64,000 nucleotides of DNA from NCBI RefSeq assembly GCF_900537175.1, contig NZ_LS999833.1, positions 248,001-312,000 on the forward strand, written 5' to 3'. The DNA comes from Lentilitoribacter sp. Alg239-R112 (GTDB lineage: Bacteria; Pseudomonadota; Alphaproteobacteria; Rhizobiales; Rhizobiaceae). The notes below the pieces were generated by a model. It did no database searches. It was not told the origin of the DNA and saw nothing but the letters and a program-made list of their open reading frames with translations. Positions 49,153 to 57,551 of the stretch are shown here, one piece after another; position 1 is the first letter of the stretch, and the number at the start of each line of letters is the position of its first letter. The position numbers were made by a program, and so were the translations under genes.

Positions 49153-51501
49153 ATGATCTCGAGCCTCGAGAGTTATAACTTTTATACGCGAGATAAGATC
49201 GCAACATATAATCGCATTGCTGGTGACAGCATTATTTCGCGAGAAGCGGCCTACTATAACGAGACAATCAAAACCATAAACACCGTTGAGGAATTTATGG
49301 ATGATGACAGGCTTTATAACTACGCAATGAAAGCCTATGGCCTTGAAGAAATGACCTATGCGAAAGGCCTAATCAAAAAGGTTCTTGAAAGTAATCTTAC
49401 AGATTCTGATAGCTTTGCAAACCGTCTTGACGATGTACGCTATAAGGAACTTGCGGCGGCCTTTGACTTTGGCATCACGGCGAAGTCAAAAACAGTGCAA
49501 ACCGAGCAGCAGCGTGATGATCTCATCGGGACATACACCGCCTCGATCCAGAACATAAACAAAAACATTCAAGAAGAACATCGCTACTACAATGTTGTGA
49601 TGTCGCAAATCACCAATGTAGATGATATTTTTAAATACCCACGGATCCGGGATTACATCTTTGAGGGATACGGCATTGATCCATCCACCTTTGACTATGA
49701 AACAACGAAACAAGTTCTATCAAGCGACCCCACCGACACCGAGAGTTATGTCTATAAGGAGTTTGTCGAAAAATCTGTAACATGGAATAATGCTCTTACT
49801 GACAGTTATGCCGAACGCTCCGCATTAATTGCAAAACTCAATGCCGATCGGCAGACAAATTCCGTTGATCCTGCTGATGTGACACGACTTGGAAAAGTCG
49901 ATTATCAGATAGCCCAGTATAACCTTTACATTGATAAAGCTGATAAATACATCGCAATGTCCGCCCAATTTAATTTTCAAAGCGACGGTTCAATAGCAGC
50001 TAATGCATCTGCGCAAAATGAAGACCAACTCAAAGAAGTAAAGGAAAAGTATGTCTTGGCCCAGCCACGACTAACATATTCCACGGCCTTGATAAACAAG
50101 ACATATTATGAAGACAAAATGGCTACGATCGACGATCTGAATGATCTGATTTATGATCGTCGATTACGCACCATTATGCTTAACTCATTCGATATAACTT
50201 TACTATATAAAGATTCGGATCTCCGCACGGCCTTCTCTCAATATGCAACAGATCCTACAGGAGCAGATTTTCTCGCTCAGCCAGAGAAAATTCAGAATCT
50301 GGTCAAATCATATAATTTTGATGTCGATGGCAATGTGATAGCTGGAAAAACAGCACAAGACCCAGCAGATGTGACTACAACAACCAATGGCTACCTAACA
50401 AGATATAACAGTTCTGATGCCGAAAAAGATGCGTCCCTCATATCTGAATTTAAACGTAATATGCCACTGGCAGCTGATCTGGATGATTTTTTATCGGATC
50501 TTCAAGCAGCTAAACGCGTGAGAGGCTTTGCGCTTACAGCATTTGGCATCGGTGAAAACGAGTTAACTCGAAGAGAGTTGAAAGCAGTTTTTACCAGTGA
50601 TCTGGGCGACCCTAAAAGTTTTGTAAACAAATCTGGTGATGATCGACTTAGGCAATTGGCTAAGGCATTCAATTTTGATGCAAAAGGTAACATTACGACA
50701 CCTAGATCAGCCCAATCAGAAAATGAGTTAACACGTATAACCAAGGCTTATTATGTGGAACTAACGCGCTTTGACAGCACAAAATCAACTAAAGAAAAGG
50801 TGGATGAAGACGTAAAATACTATCGTGAAGAAATTGCCAAAATCGACACGCTAGATGATCTTGTAAAAAATCAAAAACTAATTGATTTCCTTGCTAAATC
50901 CGAACGATTAAAGCCAGATGAATTAAAGCCTGAATTCCTCAAAAAACTTTTGATGTCTGACCAGAATGACCCGAAGAGTTTTCTTAATCAGCAAACAGAC
51001 GTCCGTTACAAAAAGATCTTTGGCTCCTTTAACTTCAACGAAAATGGCTCAGTCGCTTCGACCAAAACAAACGGCGTCCAAAACAACCGCGGCTTAGCAG
51101 AGACGCAAAATTTTTACATCACGCAATCGATTGAAGAGGAAGCCGGAGTGGATAGTGTTGGCGCGCGTTTAGCACTTTATTTTGAACGTAAAGCACCAAC
51201 AATTTCGTCGCTTTATGAAATTCTTGCAGATAAAGCTTTGGGCGATTTCGTACGGACAGCTCTTTCAATTCCGGCAGAGACGGCATCCGGCAGCCTTGAT
51301 TCACAAAAAGCTCTAATGGAGCGCTACATTAAGGCTGAAGATCTACAAAAACCTGAAAAGATAAGGGAACTTGTCACTAAATTTCTAGCGCTACATGACA
51401 TTGAAAACGGCGCTCCCGATCCCATACTGGGAGTCTTTAATGGTTCAACATCATTTAGCGCAGAAGCTCTTGCAAGCTTTGCTCAATATCGCGCCCGCTA
51501 G
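49153..51501 (+). CDS. DUF1217 protein with six repeated domains
   Basis: 782 residues from the ATG at 49153. A helical unit recurs about six times, each with a variant of V/IDD-hh-xxxRLxxFhhxAfGI (VEEFMDDDRLYNYAMKAYGLE; VDDIFKYPRIRDYIFEGYGID; LDDFLSDLQAAKRVRGFALTAFGI; LDDLVKNQKLIDFLAKSERL and others), followed by SDP-D-S/ASF and KAFNF. This is the DUF1217 family, which in rhizobia usually lies among flagellar genes in shorter versions. No flagellar genes are in this window. It converges with RNase T2. Function unknown. Confidence 0.8.
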   Translation: MISSLESYNFYTRDKIATYNRIAGDSIISREAAYYNETIKTINTVEEFMDDDRLYNYAMKAYGLEEMTYAKGLIKKVLESNLTDSDSFANRLDDVRYKELAAAFDFGITAKSKTVQTEQQRDDLIGTYTASIQNINKNIQEEHRYYNVVMSQITNVDDIFKYPRIRDYIFEGYGIDPSTFDYETTKQVLSSDPTDTESYVYKEFVEKSVTWNNALTDSYAERSALIAKLNADRQTNSVDPADVTRLGKVDYQIAQYNLYIDKADKYIAMSAQFNFQSDGSIAANASAQNEDQLKEVKEKYVLAQPRLTYSTALINKTYYEDKMATIDDLNDLIYDRRLRTIMLNSFDITLLYKDSDLRTAFSQYATDPTGADFLAQPEKIQNLVKSYNFDVDGNVIAGKTAQDPADVTTTTNGYLTRYNSSDAEKDASLISEFKRNMPLAADLDDFLSDLQAAKRVRGFALTAFGIGENELTRRELKAVFTSDLGDPKSFVNKSGDDRLRQLAKAFNFDAKGNITTPRSAQSENELTRITKAYYVELTRFDSTKSTKEKVDEDVKYYREEIAKIDTLDDLVKNQKLIDFLAKSERLKPDELKPEFLKKLLMSDQNDPKSFLNQQTDVRYKKIFGSFNFNENGSVASTKTNGVQNNRGLAETQNFYITQSIEEEAGVDSVGARLALYFERKAPTISSLYEILADKALGDFVRTALSIPAETASGSLDSQKALMERYIKAEDLQKPEKIRELVTKFLALHDIENGAPDPILGVFNGSTSFSAEALASFAQYRAR

Positions 51502-51506
51502 CTAAG

Positions 51507-52607
51507 CTACCGAACAGCAGTCACGCGTCCGCTTTTGCAGCTTGTTTTATTGGTATAATCATAGCGTGATGGTGAGGCTTTGATCAGCGGTGCGATATCG
51601 CTATCGGGCGTAATCTCACCACCTAAGCCTATAAACAGTTCAGATATGTGCCGTTCGCCATTATGACGTTTGCAATCGATAAAGACTTTATCTGATGCCC
51701 CCTGCCCGAAAGCCTTATCAAATGCACCATAGATCGCATCGTCGCTCAGGAACTTGCCGACATTTTTCTGAAATAACTCGGCTACAATTGAATCATTCAC
51801 CTGATCGAGCATAAGAACAGTATCGCGATAATATTCCTGCGCATCCGCGCCCTTGCTGGCATTTGTGTTGTACTTTTCATAGCAAGTACCGTGTTTGGTC
51901 CATTCGTGGCGATGTAAAAACCCCGATTGAATGCCCGGCATTTTGGTTTGCAGCTCATTTCGTAAGTCTTTCGAGATATCGATGGATGAAAATGCCTTTC
52001 GCCGCGCGTTGCATTTCAACGGCCTGTCAAGATGACAGTAACAGGGATAAAGTGCCTTATCATCAAGATCATTGGGCCATAGACCATGGATGGAAAACTG
52101 TGTGGCATACACATCGCTTGGACGAAGCCGCTTACACTCCCTTGCCCGCTTACCATCTTCGCTGAGGCAAAATGTCGGCAACCAGCTTAAAGCAAGAAGA
52201 TTTTCAATCTCGCCAACACTCTCAGCTGGTTGGAGAATTTTTGTATGCTTCTGACTTTGCGATTTTGGCTTCGGAACTTCAATTTTTGCTGCCATGCCTG
52301 CATCATCAAGTGCAATGACACCGCACTCTGCCGCCACCCAGCGGTTCGTGGTCACTGGTGCATTGGGTATGATCACCTGATAATGCGTCGGAGTTTGACT
52401 GTTAAGTGCGATCAACTGATAAATTTCGCCAATCCGAACCATCACCTCGCCCGGATTATCCGAACGCAGCTTTTTGTTGGCCGCACATTCTGCCACAGCT
52501 TCAAACAAGCCCTTTGTTTTAACGCTCGCAGGCGCATGTAAGCTTGAAGCAAGCAACATCATAGAAGTTACAACGAACATAAGGAACTTAACTGGGAACG
52601 GGCGCAT
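51507..52607 (-). CDS. Exported ribonuclease T2 family protein
   Basis: 366 residues. The N-terminal signal is FLMFVVTSMMLLASSLHAPAS, with a non-catalytic stretch of about 110 residues. The RNase T2 core has CAS1 FSIHGLWPND and CAS2 HEWTKHGTC, each supplying a catalytic His; several conserved Cys (CKR, CYC, CYEK, CKR-HNG, CKSG) are present. The enzyme would cleave RNA outside the cytoplasm for scavenging. The N-terminal extension is unusual and unassigned. Confidence 0.85.
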   Translation of the reverse strand: MRPFPVKFLMFVVTSMMLLASSLHAPASVKTKGLFEAVAECAANKKLRSDNPGEVMVRIGEIYQLIALNSQTPTHYQVIIPNAPVTTNRWVAAECGVIALDDAGMAAKIEVPKPKSQSQKHTKILQPAESVGEIENLLALSWLPTFCLSEDGKRARECKRLRPSDVYATQFSIHGLWPNDLDDKALYPCYCHLDRPLKCNARRKAFSSIDISKDLRNELQTKMPGIQSGFLHRHEWTKHGTCYEKYNTNASKGADAQEYYRDTVLMLDQVNDSIVAELFQKNVGKFLSDDAIYGAFDKAFGQGASDKVFIDCKRHNGERHISELFIGLGGEITPDSDIAPLIKASPSRYDYTNKTSCKSGRVTAVR

Positions 52608-52733
52608 CTCATCTCCAAAATGGCATCAACACACGCAAGGCTCACGCTTTTGTGCAAATCTGTCAATTCATTCCGTGCGTAAAGATTGCTATATCAACAT
52701 CAACGTTGAAAAACTTGATAAAAACAGGATTAC

Positions 52734-53363
52734 ATGATGAGTTTGAAATCAAACAGCCCTCACCGTCTTATGCGCGGAATTCTCGCTTCAGCTATTTTTG
52801 CTGGCGTAGCTTTATCCAGTCAAACGGTATTTGCCGAAACTAAATCTGCGTATTTTGCAGGTGGTTGTTTCTGGTGCATCGAAAAAGACTTCGAACATGT
52901 TAAGGGCGTCAAGGAAGTTGAATCCGGTTATCAAGGTGGCACAATTGAAAACCCGACTTATAGAAACCATCCTGATTACATTGAAGCCGTGCGCATCGAC
53001 TATGATCCATCTGTCGTTGATTATGCTTCACTGTTAAAAACATTTTTCCGCACTGTTGATCCAACGGATCCAGGTGGCCAATTCTGCGATCGCGGTCATG
53101 CCTACACAACAGCAATTTTTACCAGCGATGAAGCCGAATTAGAAGCAGCTAATGCCGCAAAGCTTGAAGCGCAAGATGCATTGGGCCAGCCAATTGCGAC
53201 TGTTATTCGTGATTACTCAAAATTTTGGTTATCCGAAGGATATCACCAGAATTACTATAAGAAAAACCCTGTTCGTTATAAATATTATCGTTTTCGCTGT
53301 GGTCGCAACCAAACTGTAAAAAAACTCTGGGGTGATCAAGCATACCTTGGCGTTGACCACTAG
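52734..53363 (+). CDS. msrA: Peptide-methionine (S)-S-oxide reductase, exported
   Basis: 209 residues. The signal peptide (LMRGILASAIFAGVALSSQTVFAE) is followed immediately by YFAGGCFWCIEKDFEHVKG, with catalytic Cys45 in GGCFWC. GGQFCDRGHAYTTAIF and GYHQNYYKKNP complete the MsrA fold. It reduces methionine-S-sulfoxide in the periplasm. AGGAT lies six bases before the ATG. With the exported MsrB at 27044 both stereoisomers would be covered, although the genes are 25 kb apart. Confidence 0.9.
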   Translation: MMSLKSNSPHRLMRGILASAIFAGVALSSQTVFAETKSAYFAGGCFWCIEKDFEHVKGVKEVESGYQGGTIENPTYRNHPDYIEAVRIDYDPSVVDYASLLKTFFRTVDPTDPGGQFCDRGHAYTTAIFTSDEAELEAANAAKLEAQDALGQPIATVIRDYSKFWLSEGYHQNYYKKNPVRYKYYRFRCGRNQTVKKLWGDQAYLGVDH

Positions 53364-53805
53364 AAAATTATGCAAATCAAAGGCCTAGAGTTAATGTTTA
53401 AACTTGTGAAAAAAATACTCTTAAAACGGATCGCAACAGTGTTGCGTTTTGTTTTGGATGTTGAAAAATGGGAGTTTTCCAGAACAAACTACATGGCAGA
53501 GCCTGTTTTAATTCCGATCAAAACTTCTCATGCTGAACGCAGAACCCATCACTGAAGGTTTTGCAAAATATAATGATCCCGGGACAATCTCCAGGTCTCA
53601 GATAAGGGTCCCAAATATCGGTGCCTTGCACCGCCATTTCAAAGAATGCGTATAGCCGCTACTACACACATTCTTCGCAAGGCACCGATCTCTTTATTAG
53701 GGCACTACAATTTGTGCCTGAGTGATATATCATCTTAAACGAATAGCATTTCATAAAATTCAAATATGATAAGCTTAATCTGTGATCTATATTTGGAGAA
53801 TAACT
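53364..53805. other. Gap with a long inverted repeat
   Basis: ATCGGTGCCTTGC (53617-53629) pairs perfectly with GCAAGGCACCGAT (53677-53689), with an inner AGAATG/CATTCT stem (53643-53648, 53669-53674), forming a hairpin of about 73 bases. TCTTTATT follows. It could be a terminator, a small palindromic element or a structured RNA. An ORF from 53370 exists but has no ribosome binding site or recognisable product. Confidence 0.5.
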
Positions 53806-54216
53806 ATGCATGTTCGCGGAAAATGCCATTGCGGCAATATTGCATTTACAGCCGAAATTAATCCTGACAGAGTCAGAATTTGCCACTGCACTGACTGCCA
53901 GAAGTTATCAGGCTCACCGTTTCGAGTTGTTGTTCCTGTTTCTGAAAATAAATTCAATTTATTATCCGGCAATCTCAAACATTATATCAAAGTAGCTGAA
54001 AGCGGGGATAAACGCCAACAAAGCTTTTGCCCAGACTGCGGAACACCGATTTATGCGACATCTGTTGGTGATAGTAATGAACCAAAGAAGTTAGGTATTC
54101 GCCTGGGAGCTATAGAAAACGGCTTTGGATTGGTTCCCAAAAGGCAATTCTGGGCAGCATCGGCGGTCAAATGGCTCGGACAAATTTCAAATGTTCGCTC
54201 ATTTGACCGACAATGA
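53806..54216 (+). CDS. GFA (CENP-V)-domain protein
   Basis: 136 residues from the ATG at 53806 (GGAG upstream). The GFA zinc fold is shown by GKCHCGNIAFTAE, CHCTDCQKLSGSPF and FCPDCGTPIYA, supplying the Cys residues for two zinc ions, followed by LGIRLGAIENG. The family includes glutathione-dependent formaldehyde-activating enzymes, but most members have unknown substrates. It stands alone. Confidence 0.85.
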   Translation: MHVRGKCHCGNIAFTAEINPDRVRICHCTDCQKLSGSPFRVVVPVSENKFNLLSGNLKHYIKVAESGDKRQQSFCPDCGTPIYATSVGDSNEPKKLGIRLGAIENGFGLVPKRQFWAASAVKWLGQISNVRSFDRQ

Positions 54217-54233
54217 TACACCTTCCGTGATTA

Positions 54234-54743
54234 TCATTTCTCAGCCGTAGCCTTAAAGCCTGCATTCATTTCGGCTAAAATCGGCGGAACGCCAACTTTA
54301 AACCAATCAAGCATGAGCGGCACCAGCATGCCGGAAAAATATTCCGTGTGCGTAAGTTTAGTGCCGCCATCAACCTCTTCTAATTCAAACTGCTTATCGT
54401 TGGTAAAGATAAGTTCAGTGCCCATTTTCGCACGCCATCGGTATGAGGTTCCTTTATCTAATTCGACGATAGTCGGATCATAGGCAGGGCCATTTTCGCC
54501 TGCCTCTTCACCACGCATGGTGAGCGATAACTTACGTCCCAACACCACATTGCCACTGGCCTCATTGATCGCAGAATTATTCTCCGCCCAACCGTTGATA
54601 TCCGTCACAGCTGCCCAAACCTTATCTTTAGGCGCTGCGATTACTACTTCACTGGTGATTTCATGTATATTTGGACTTTGTGTAAAGAGATAAAAAATCC
54701 CGACAAGCAGAACAAAGCCAATAAACTGGAAAAAGCGTTTCAT
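54234..54743 (-). CDS. SRPBCC-domain protein with membrane anchor
   Basis: 169 residues from the ATG at 54743 (GGGAG upstream). An N-terminal hydrophobic segment (FFQFIGFVLLVGIFYLFTQS) precedes an SRPBCC fold (ITSEVVIAAPKDKVWAAVTDINGWAENN; GGTKLTHTEYFSGMLVPLM). It is downstream of the AHSA1 gene and probably the last gene of the ArsR/AHSA1 operon. It would bind a hydrophobic ligand at the membrane; the role is unknown. Confidence 0.75.
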   Translation of the reverse strand: MKRFFQFIGFVLLVGIFYLFTQSPNIHEITSEVVIAAPKDKVWAAVTDINGWAENNSAINEASGNVVLGRKLSLTMRGEEAGENGPAYDPTIVELDKGTSYRWRAKMGTELIFTNDKQFELEEVDGGTKLTHTEYFSGMLVPLMLDWFKVGVPPILAEMNAGFKATAEK

Positions 54744-54753
54744 CAATTGCTCC

Positions 54754-55266
54754 CTACGCCTGCAACTCTGCAAGGATTTGCTCGATGATATTGAAGCCAG
54801 AGCCCCAACCGCTGCTCATACGCTCAATCATACCAGCAAATGCAGCAAGCTCGTCATCTGTCGCATTCATGGGTCTTTGGGTCAGCGTCACCTTGGTTGT
54901 GCCATCCTGATCATCTTCAAAGAGGAACTCCAGAAAAAATAAACGCGGCCAGTTTGGCATCATCATGCTGGGTTGCGGGTTCCAATCAGCATCTGTTGAG
55001 GCAAGCTCAAGGGTGATTGTCTCCCCCTCCTCAACCTCGATAAATGTCATAAGCGAATAGTCAGACATTTGATTGCCATCTTTGCCCTTCATGCGCATTT
55101 CATTGCGCCATACGCCACCAGGACGAACATCTAACTCGTGAATAATCGTTTCCACACCTGGGCCATACCACTTGGCGAGCAGCTCAGGATCAGTCCATGC
55201 TTTCCAAACCAGATTGCGTGGTGCTTTGAACTCTCGTTCCATTACAAATGTCGGTAACTCATTCAT
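54754..55266 (-). CDS. AHSA1/SRPBCC-domain protein
   Basis: 170 residues of AHSA1 type: MEREFKAPRNLVWKAWTDPELLAKWYGP, FIEVEEGETITLELAST and the C-terminal helix GMIERMSSGWGSGFNIIEQIL. Its start overlaps the ArsR stop by four bases (ATGA), so it is translationally coupled to its regulator. The ligand is unknown. Confidence 0.85.
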   Translation of the reverse strand: MNELPTFVMEREFKAPRNLVWKAWTDPELLAKWYGPGVETIIHELDVRPGGVWRNEMRMKGKDGNQMSDYSLMTFIEVEEGETITLELASTDADWNPQPSMMMPNWPRLFFLEFLFEDDQDGTTKVTLTQRPMNATDDELAAFAGMIERMSSGWGSGFNIIEQILAELQA

Positions 55267-55661
55267 CTTTTATTTCCATTATCTTTACTTGTTTTTTGCG
55301 TTTGCATTGTCTCTAAAAGGCCATCGAGTTGATCAAAACTGGCACCCCAAAAGTTCCTGAAGTGCTCCAGCCATTCCACAGCCATTGCCATATTCTGAGC
55401 CTTCAATCTTGCTGGTCGCCGCTGCTGATCAATATCGCGCTCAACAAGCCCTGCCTGCTCTAACACCTTCAAATGTTTAGATATTGCAGGTTGGCTCATC
55501 GTAAATGGTTGAGAGATTTCTTGCACCGTGGCCTCGCCATCCACCAAACGAGACAGAATTTTTCTCCGCGTTGGATCAGCAAGTGCCGAAAAAATAGCAT
55601 CCAGATTCGCCTCTCCTTGAGAAGGTGTTGCATAATGGTTTGTGTAGTTAAATGACTCCAT
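55263..55661 (-). CDS. ArsR-family regulator of the second AHSA1 module
   Basis: 132 residues if started at the ATG at 55661 (55667 is also possible). The ArsR HTH reads FSALADPTRRKILSRLVDGEATVQEISQPFTMSQPAISKHLKVLEQAGL. It lacks metal-site cysteines. The perfect palindrome ATAACCATATGGTTAT overlaps the start codon, so binding would block its own operon; the transcript may have almost no leader. It is coupled to the AHSA1 gene by a four-base overlap. Confidence 0.85.
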   Translation of the reverse strand: MESFNYTNHYATPSQGEANLDAIFSALADPTRRKILSRLVDGEATVQEISQPFTMSQPAISKHLKVLEQAGLVERDIDQQRRPARLKAQNMAMAVEWLEHFRNFWGASFDQLDGLLETMQTQKTSKDNGNKR

Positions 55662-55675
55662 AACCATATGGTTAT
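55660..55675 (-). promoter_or_regulatory. ArsR operator over the start codon
   Basis: ATAACCATATGGTTAT is a perfect 16-bp palindrome covering the predicted start codon of the ArsR gene, with TTTATATAA as -10-like sequence just upstream. The position fits classic ArsR autorepression. Confidence 0.65.
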
Positions 55676-55736
55676 ATAAAGAAAGGCACTTGTCAAGTCC
55701 GCTTAAATATCTGTATTCAGCCCAGGAGGAAAACAC

Positions 55737-56081
55737 ATGACCTACGAGGAAGCTTTGGAAAATTACAAAACTCTCGCCGAGAACGAATTTGGCGAAAAGG
55801 TCAAGGGCAAGGCCAATCCATACACGTCTATAAATGGCAATATGTTCAGTTTTTTGGATAAGGAAGGCACGCTTTGCCTGCGCCTATCAAAAGCCGACCT
55901 TGCGGACTTTATGGCCGAACACGATGTTCCTCCCGTTAAGCAATATGGTGCTGTGATGAAGGACTATGTCTCCATCCCTCACCCCGTATTAGATGATCAA
56001 AAACGCCTCAAAGAAGTCTTTGGTAAATGTCTGGATAATGCGAAATCTCTGCCAGCAAAGCCAACAAAGAAGAAGAACTAA
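55737..56081 (+). CDS. TfoX/YjbR-like protein
   Basis: 114 residues. The central beta strands NGNMFSFLDKEGTLCLRLSKADLADFM resemble the TfoX N-terminal/MmcQ-YjbR fold. The rest is helical and basic at the C-terminus (KSLPAKPTKKKN). AGGAGG lies six bases before the start. Its 3' end overlaps the convergent DUF1330 gene by four bases. Small TfoX-like proteins beside ArsR units are common and uncharacterised. Confidence 0.6.
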   Translation: MTYEEALENYKTLAENEFGEKVKGKANPYTSINGNMFSFLDKEGTLCLRLSKADLADFMAEHDVPPVKQYGAVMKDYVSIPHPVLDDQKRLKEVFGKCLDNAKSLPAKPTKKKN

Positions 56082-56368
56082 AGCCCCTCAAGCAGCATTA
56101 AAGTGCACTCAGACGCGCCTTCGCGGATTTTCCGAACGGGTGCATATTCGTCACAATTGATAAAGTTTCGGGCACTTTCCATGCTCGGAAACTCGATCAA
56201 TACAATGCGCGTTGGCGACCAAAGTTCTGTCTGTATAACATCCATCTCACCACCGCGCGTTCGATACTGGCCACCAAATTTTTCAGCAATGGGGCGCGCC
56301 ACTGATTTATATTTCTCATAAGCCTCATGATCATTGATCTTCGTATCGATTAGTAAAAATGCAGACAT
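56078..56368 (-). CDS. DUF1330-family protein
   Basis: 96 residues from the ATG at 56368 (GGAG upstream). A dimeric alpha-beta barrel is suggested by MSAFLLIDTKINDHEAYEKYKSVARPIAEKFGGQYRTRGG, then TRIVLIEFPSMESARNFINCDEYAPVR. This is DUF1330. It diverges from the MarR-GNAT gene at 56507, whose operator lies between. Function unknown. Confidence 0.85.
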   Translation of the reverse strand: MSAFLLIDTKINDHEAYEKYKSVARPIAEKFGGQYRTRGGEMDVIQTELWSPTRIVLIEFPSMESARNFINCDEYAPVRKIREGASECTLMLLEGL

Positions 56369-56454
56369 TGAACACTCCATCTGGTGTATGAATTCATGCC
56401 ATAAGATCATTTGCCGTGGACAATTTCAACAGAATATATTGACAAGACACGTCA

Positions 56455-56479
56455 TATATGTTGACTAAAGCAACATATA
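56455..56479. promoter_or_regulatory. 25-bp palindromic operator of the MarR-GNAT gene
   Basis: TATATGTTG (56455-56463) and CAACATATA (56471-56479) are perfect inverted repeats around a seven-base centre. TTGACA at 56439-56444 could be the promoter -35. The site lies 28 bases before the MarR-GNAT start and upstream of the divergent DUF1330 gene. Confidence 0.65.
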
Positions 56480-56506
56480 AAATGATTTTAGCAATAAAGG
56501 TAAAAT

Positions 56507-57433
56507 ATGCTTGCGAACGAGATTGATAATCAGGTGTTGAATGTAAGGCACTTTAACCGTTTTCACACCAAATTGGTCGGTGCACTCAACGAAGGATTAC
56601 TCGCTTCGGATTTTTCGCTTGTGCAGGTACGGCTCATGTATGAGCTGAACCACAATGACAATCTTGCTGCCAGTGATCTTATGGATATATTAAAGCTTGA
56701 TCGCGGCTACCTCAGCCGTTTGATAGCCTCACTGGAGGAGCAAAACCTTATTTCGAAGACGCCTGATGCGAACAATGGCAAACGCATGGTGCTTTCGCTC
56801 ACTGACAAAGGAAAACACGTTGAAGATCAACTTGAACAGCTTTCTTCCCAGCAGGTAGCTGATCTTATTCGCCCGTTACCAAATACCGAACGGCGGCAAC
56901 TGGTGCGCTCTATGCAGCATATTGAAAAGCTGCTCAGCACTGAACCTGCCGAACCATCTTACATATTGCGCGACCCGGAACCGGGCGATTTTGGCTGGAT
57001 TATTCATCGTCATGGGGTTCTCTACACAGAAGAGCAAAATTGGGATATCTCGTTTGAGGGCGTAGTGGCTGAAATCATTGCTGAATATCTTAAAAATTAT
57101 AATCCCAAGCGTGAACGGGCATGGGTGGTTGAACATGCAGGCAGCGTTGCTGGTTCAGTGTTTGTTACCGAAGGTGATCAAAGTGTGGCAAAGCTTAGAT
57201 TGCTTTATGTTGAACCAAGTGCACGCGGGCTGGGCATAGGCGCACGGCTGGTGTCAGAATGCATTAAATTCGCACGCCAAAAGGGATATAAGCGTCTGAC
57301 ATTATGGACTCATTCCGTGCAAGAATCTGCTGGCAAAATTTACCGAGCGCAGGGCTTTGAAATGACAAATGAAACTGAGATGGATGTCTTTGGCCAAACG
57401 CTGAAGCGGCAAAATTGGCAGATTGAGCTTTAG
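56507..57433 (+). CDS. MarR-GNAT fusion regulator/acetyltransferase
   Basis: 308 residues. The N-terminal MarR winged HTH (LAASDLMDILKLDRGYLSRLIASLEEQNLI, then DANNGKRMVLSLTDKG) is fused to a GNAT domain from about residue 155. Its CoA loop is LLYVEPSARGLGIGARLVSECIKFARQKGYKRLTLWT, and the late motif KIYRAQGFEM is present. Such fusions bind their own operator and acetylate an unknown substrate. The palindrome upstream fits autoregulation and control of the divergent DUF1330 gene. Confidence 0.9.
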   Translation: MLANEIDNQVLNVRHFNRFHTKLVGALNEGLLASDFSLVQVRLMYELNHNDNLAASDLMDILKLDRGYLSRLIASLEEQNLISKTPDANNGKRMVLSLTDKGKHVEDQLEQLSSQQVADLIRPLPNTERRQLVRSMQHIEKLLSTEPAEPSYILRDPEPGDFGWIIHRHGVLYTEEQNWDISFEGVVAEIIAEYLKNYNPKRERAWVVEHAGSVAGSVFVTEGDQSVAKLRLLYVEPSARGLGIGARLVSECIKFARQKGYKRLTLWTHSVQESAGKIYRAQGFEMTNETEMDVFGQTLKRQNWQIEL

Positions 57434-57551
57434 TTCAGTTCGCCCGAAATACATTTCGGTGCAAACAATTTCAGCTCGATCGGGGCTTGTGGAATTGAAA
57501 CAACTGATCTAAAAGCGCCTTCCTGCTCGTTTTCACATCAAAGGTTATTTC

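Noticed and set aside
53370..53555. 61-codon plus-strand frame after msrA
   Set aside because: There is no ribosome binding site and no recognisable domain. It probably reflects chance openness of an AT-rich region.
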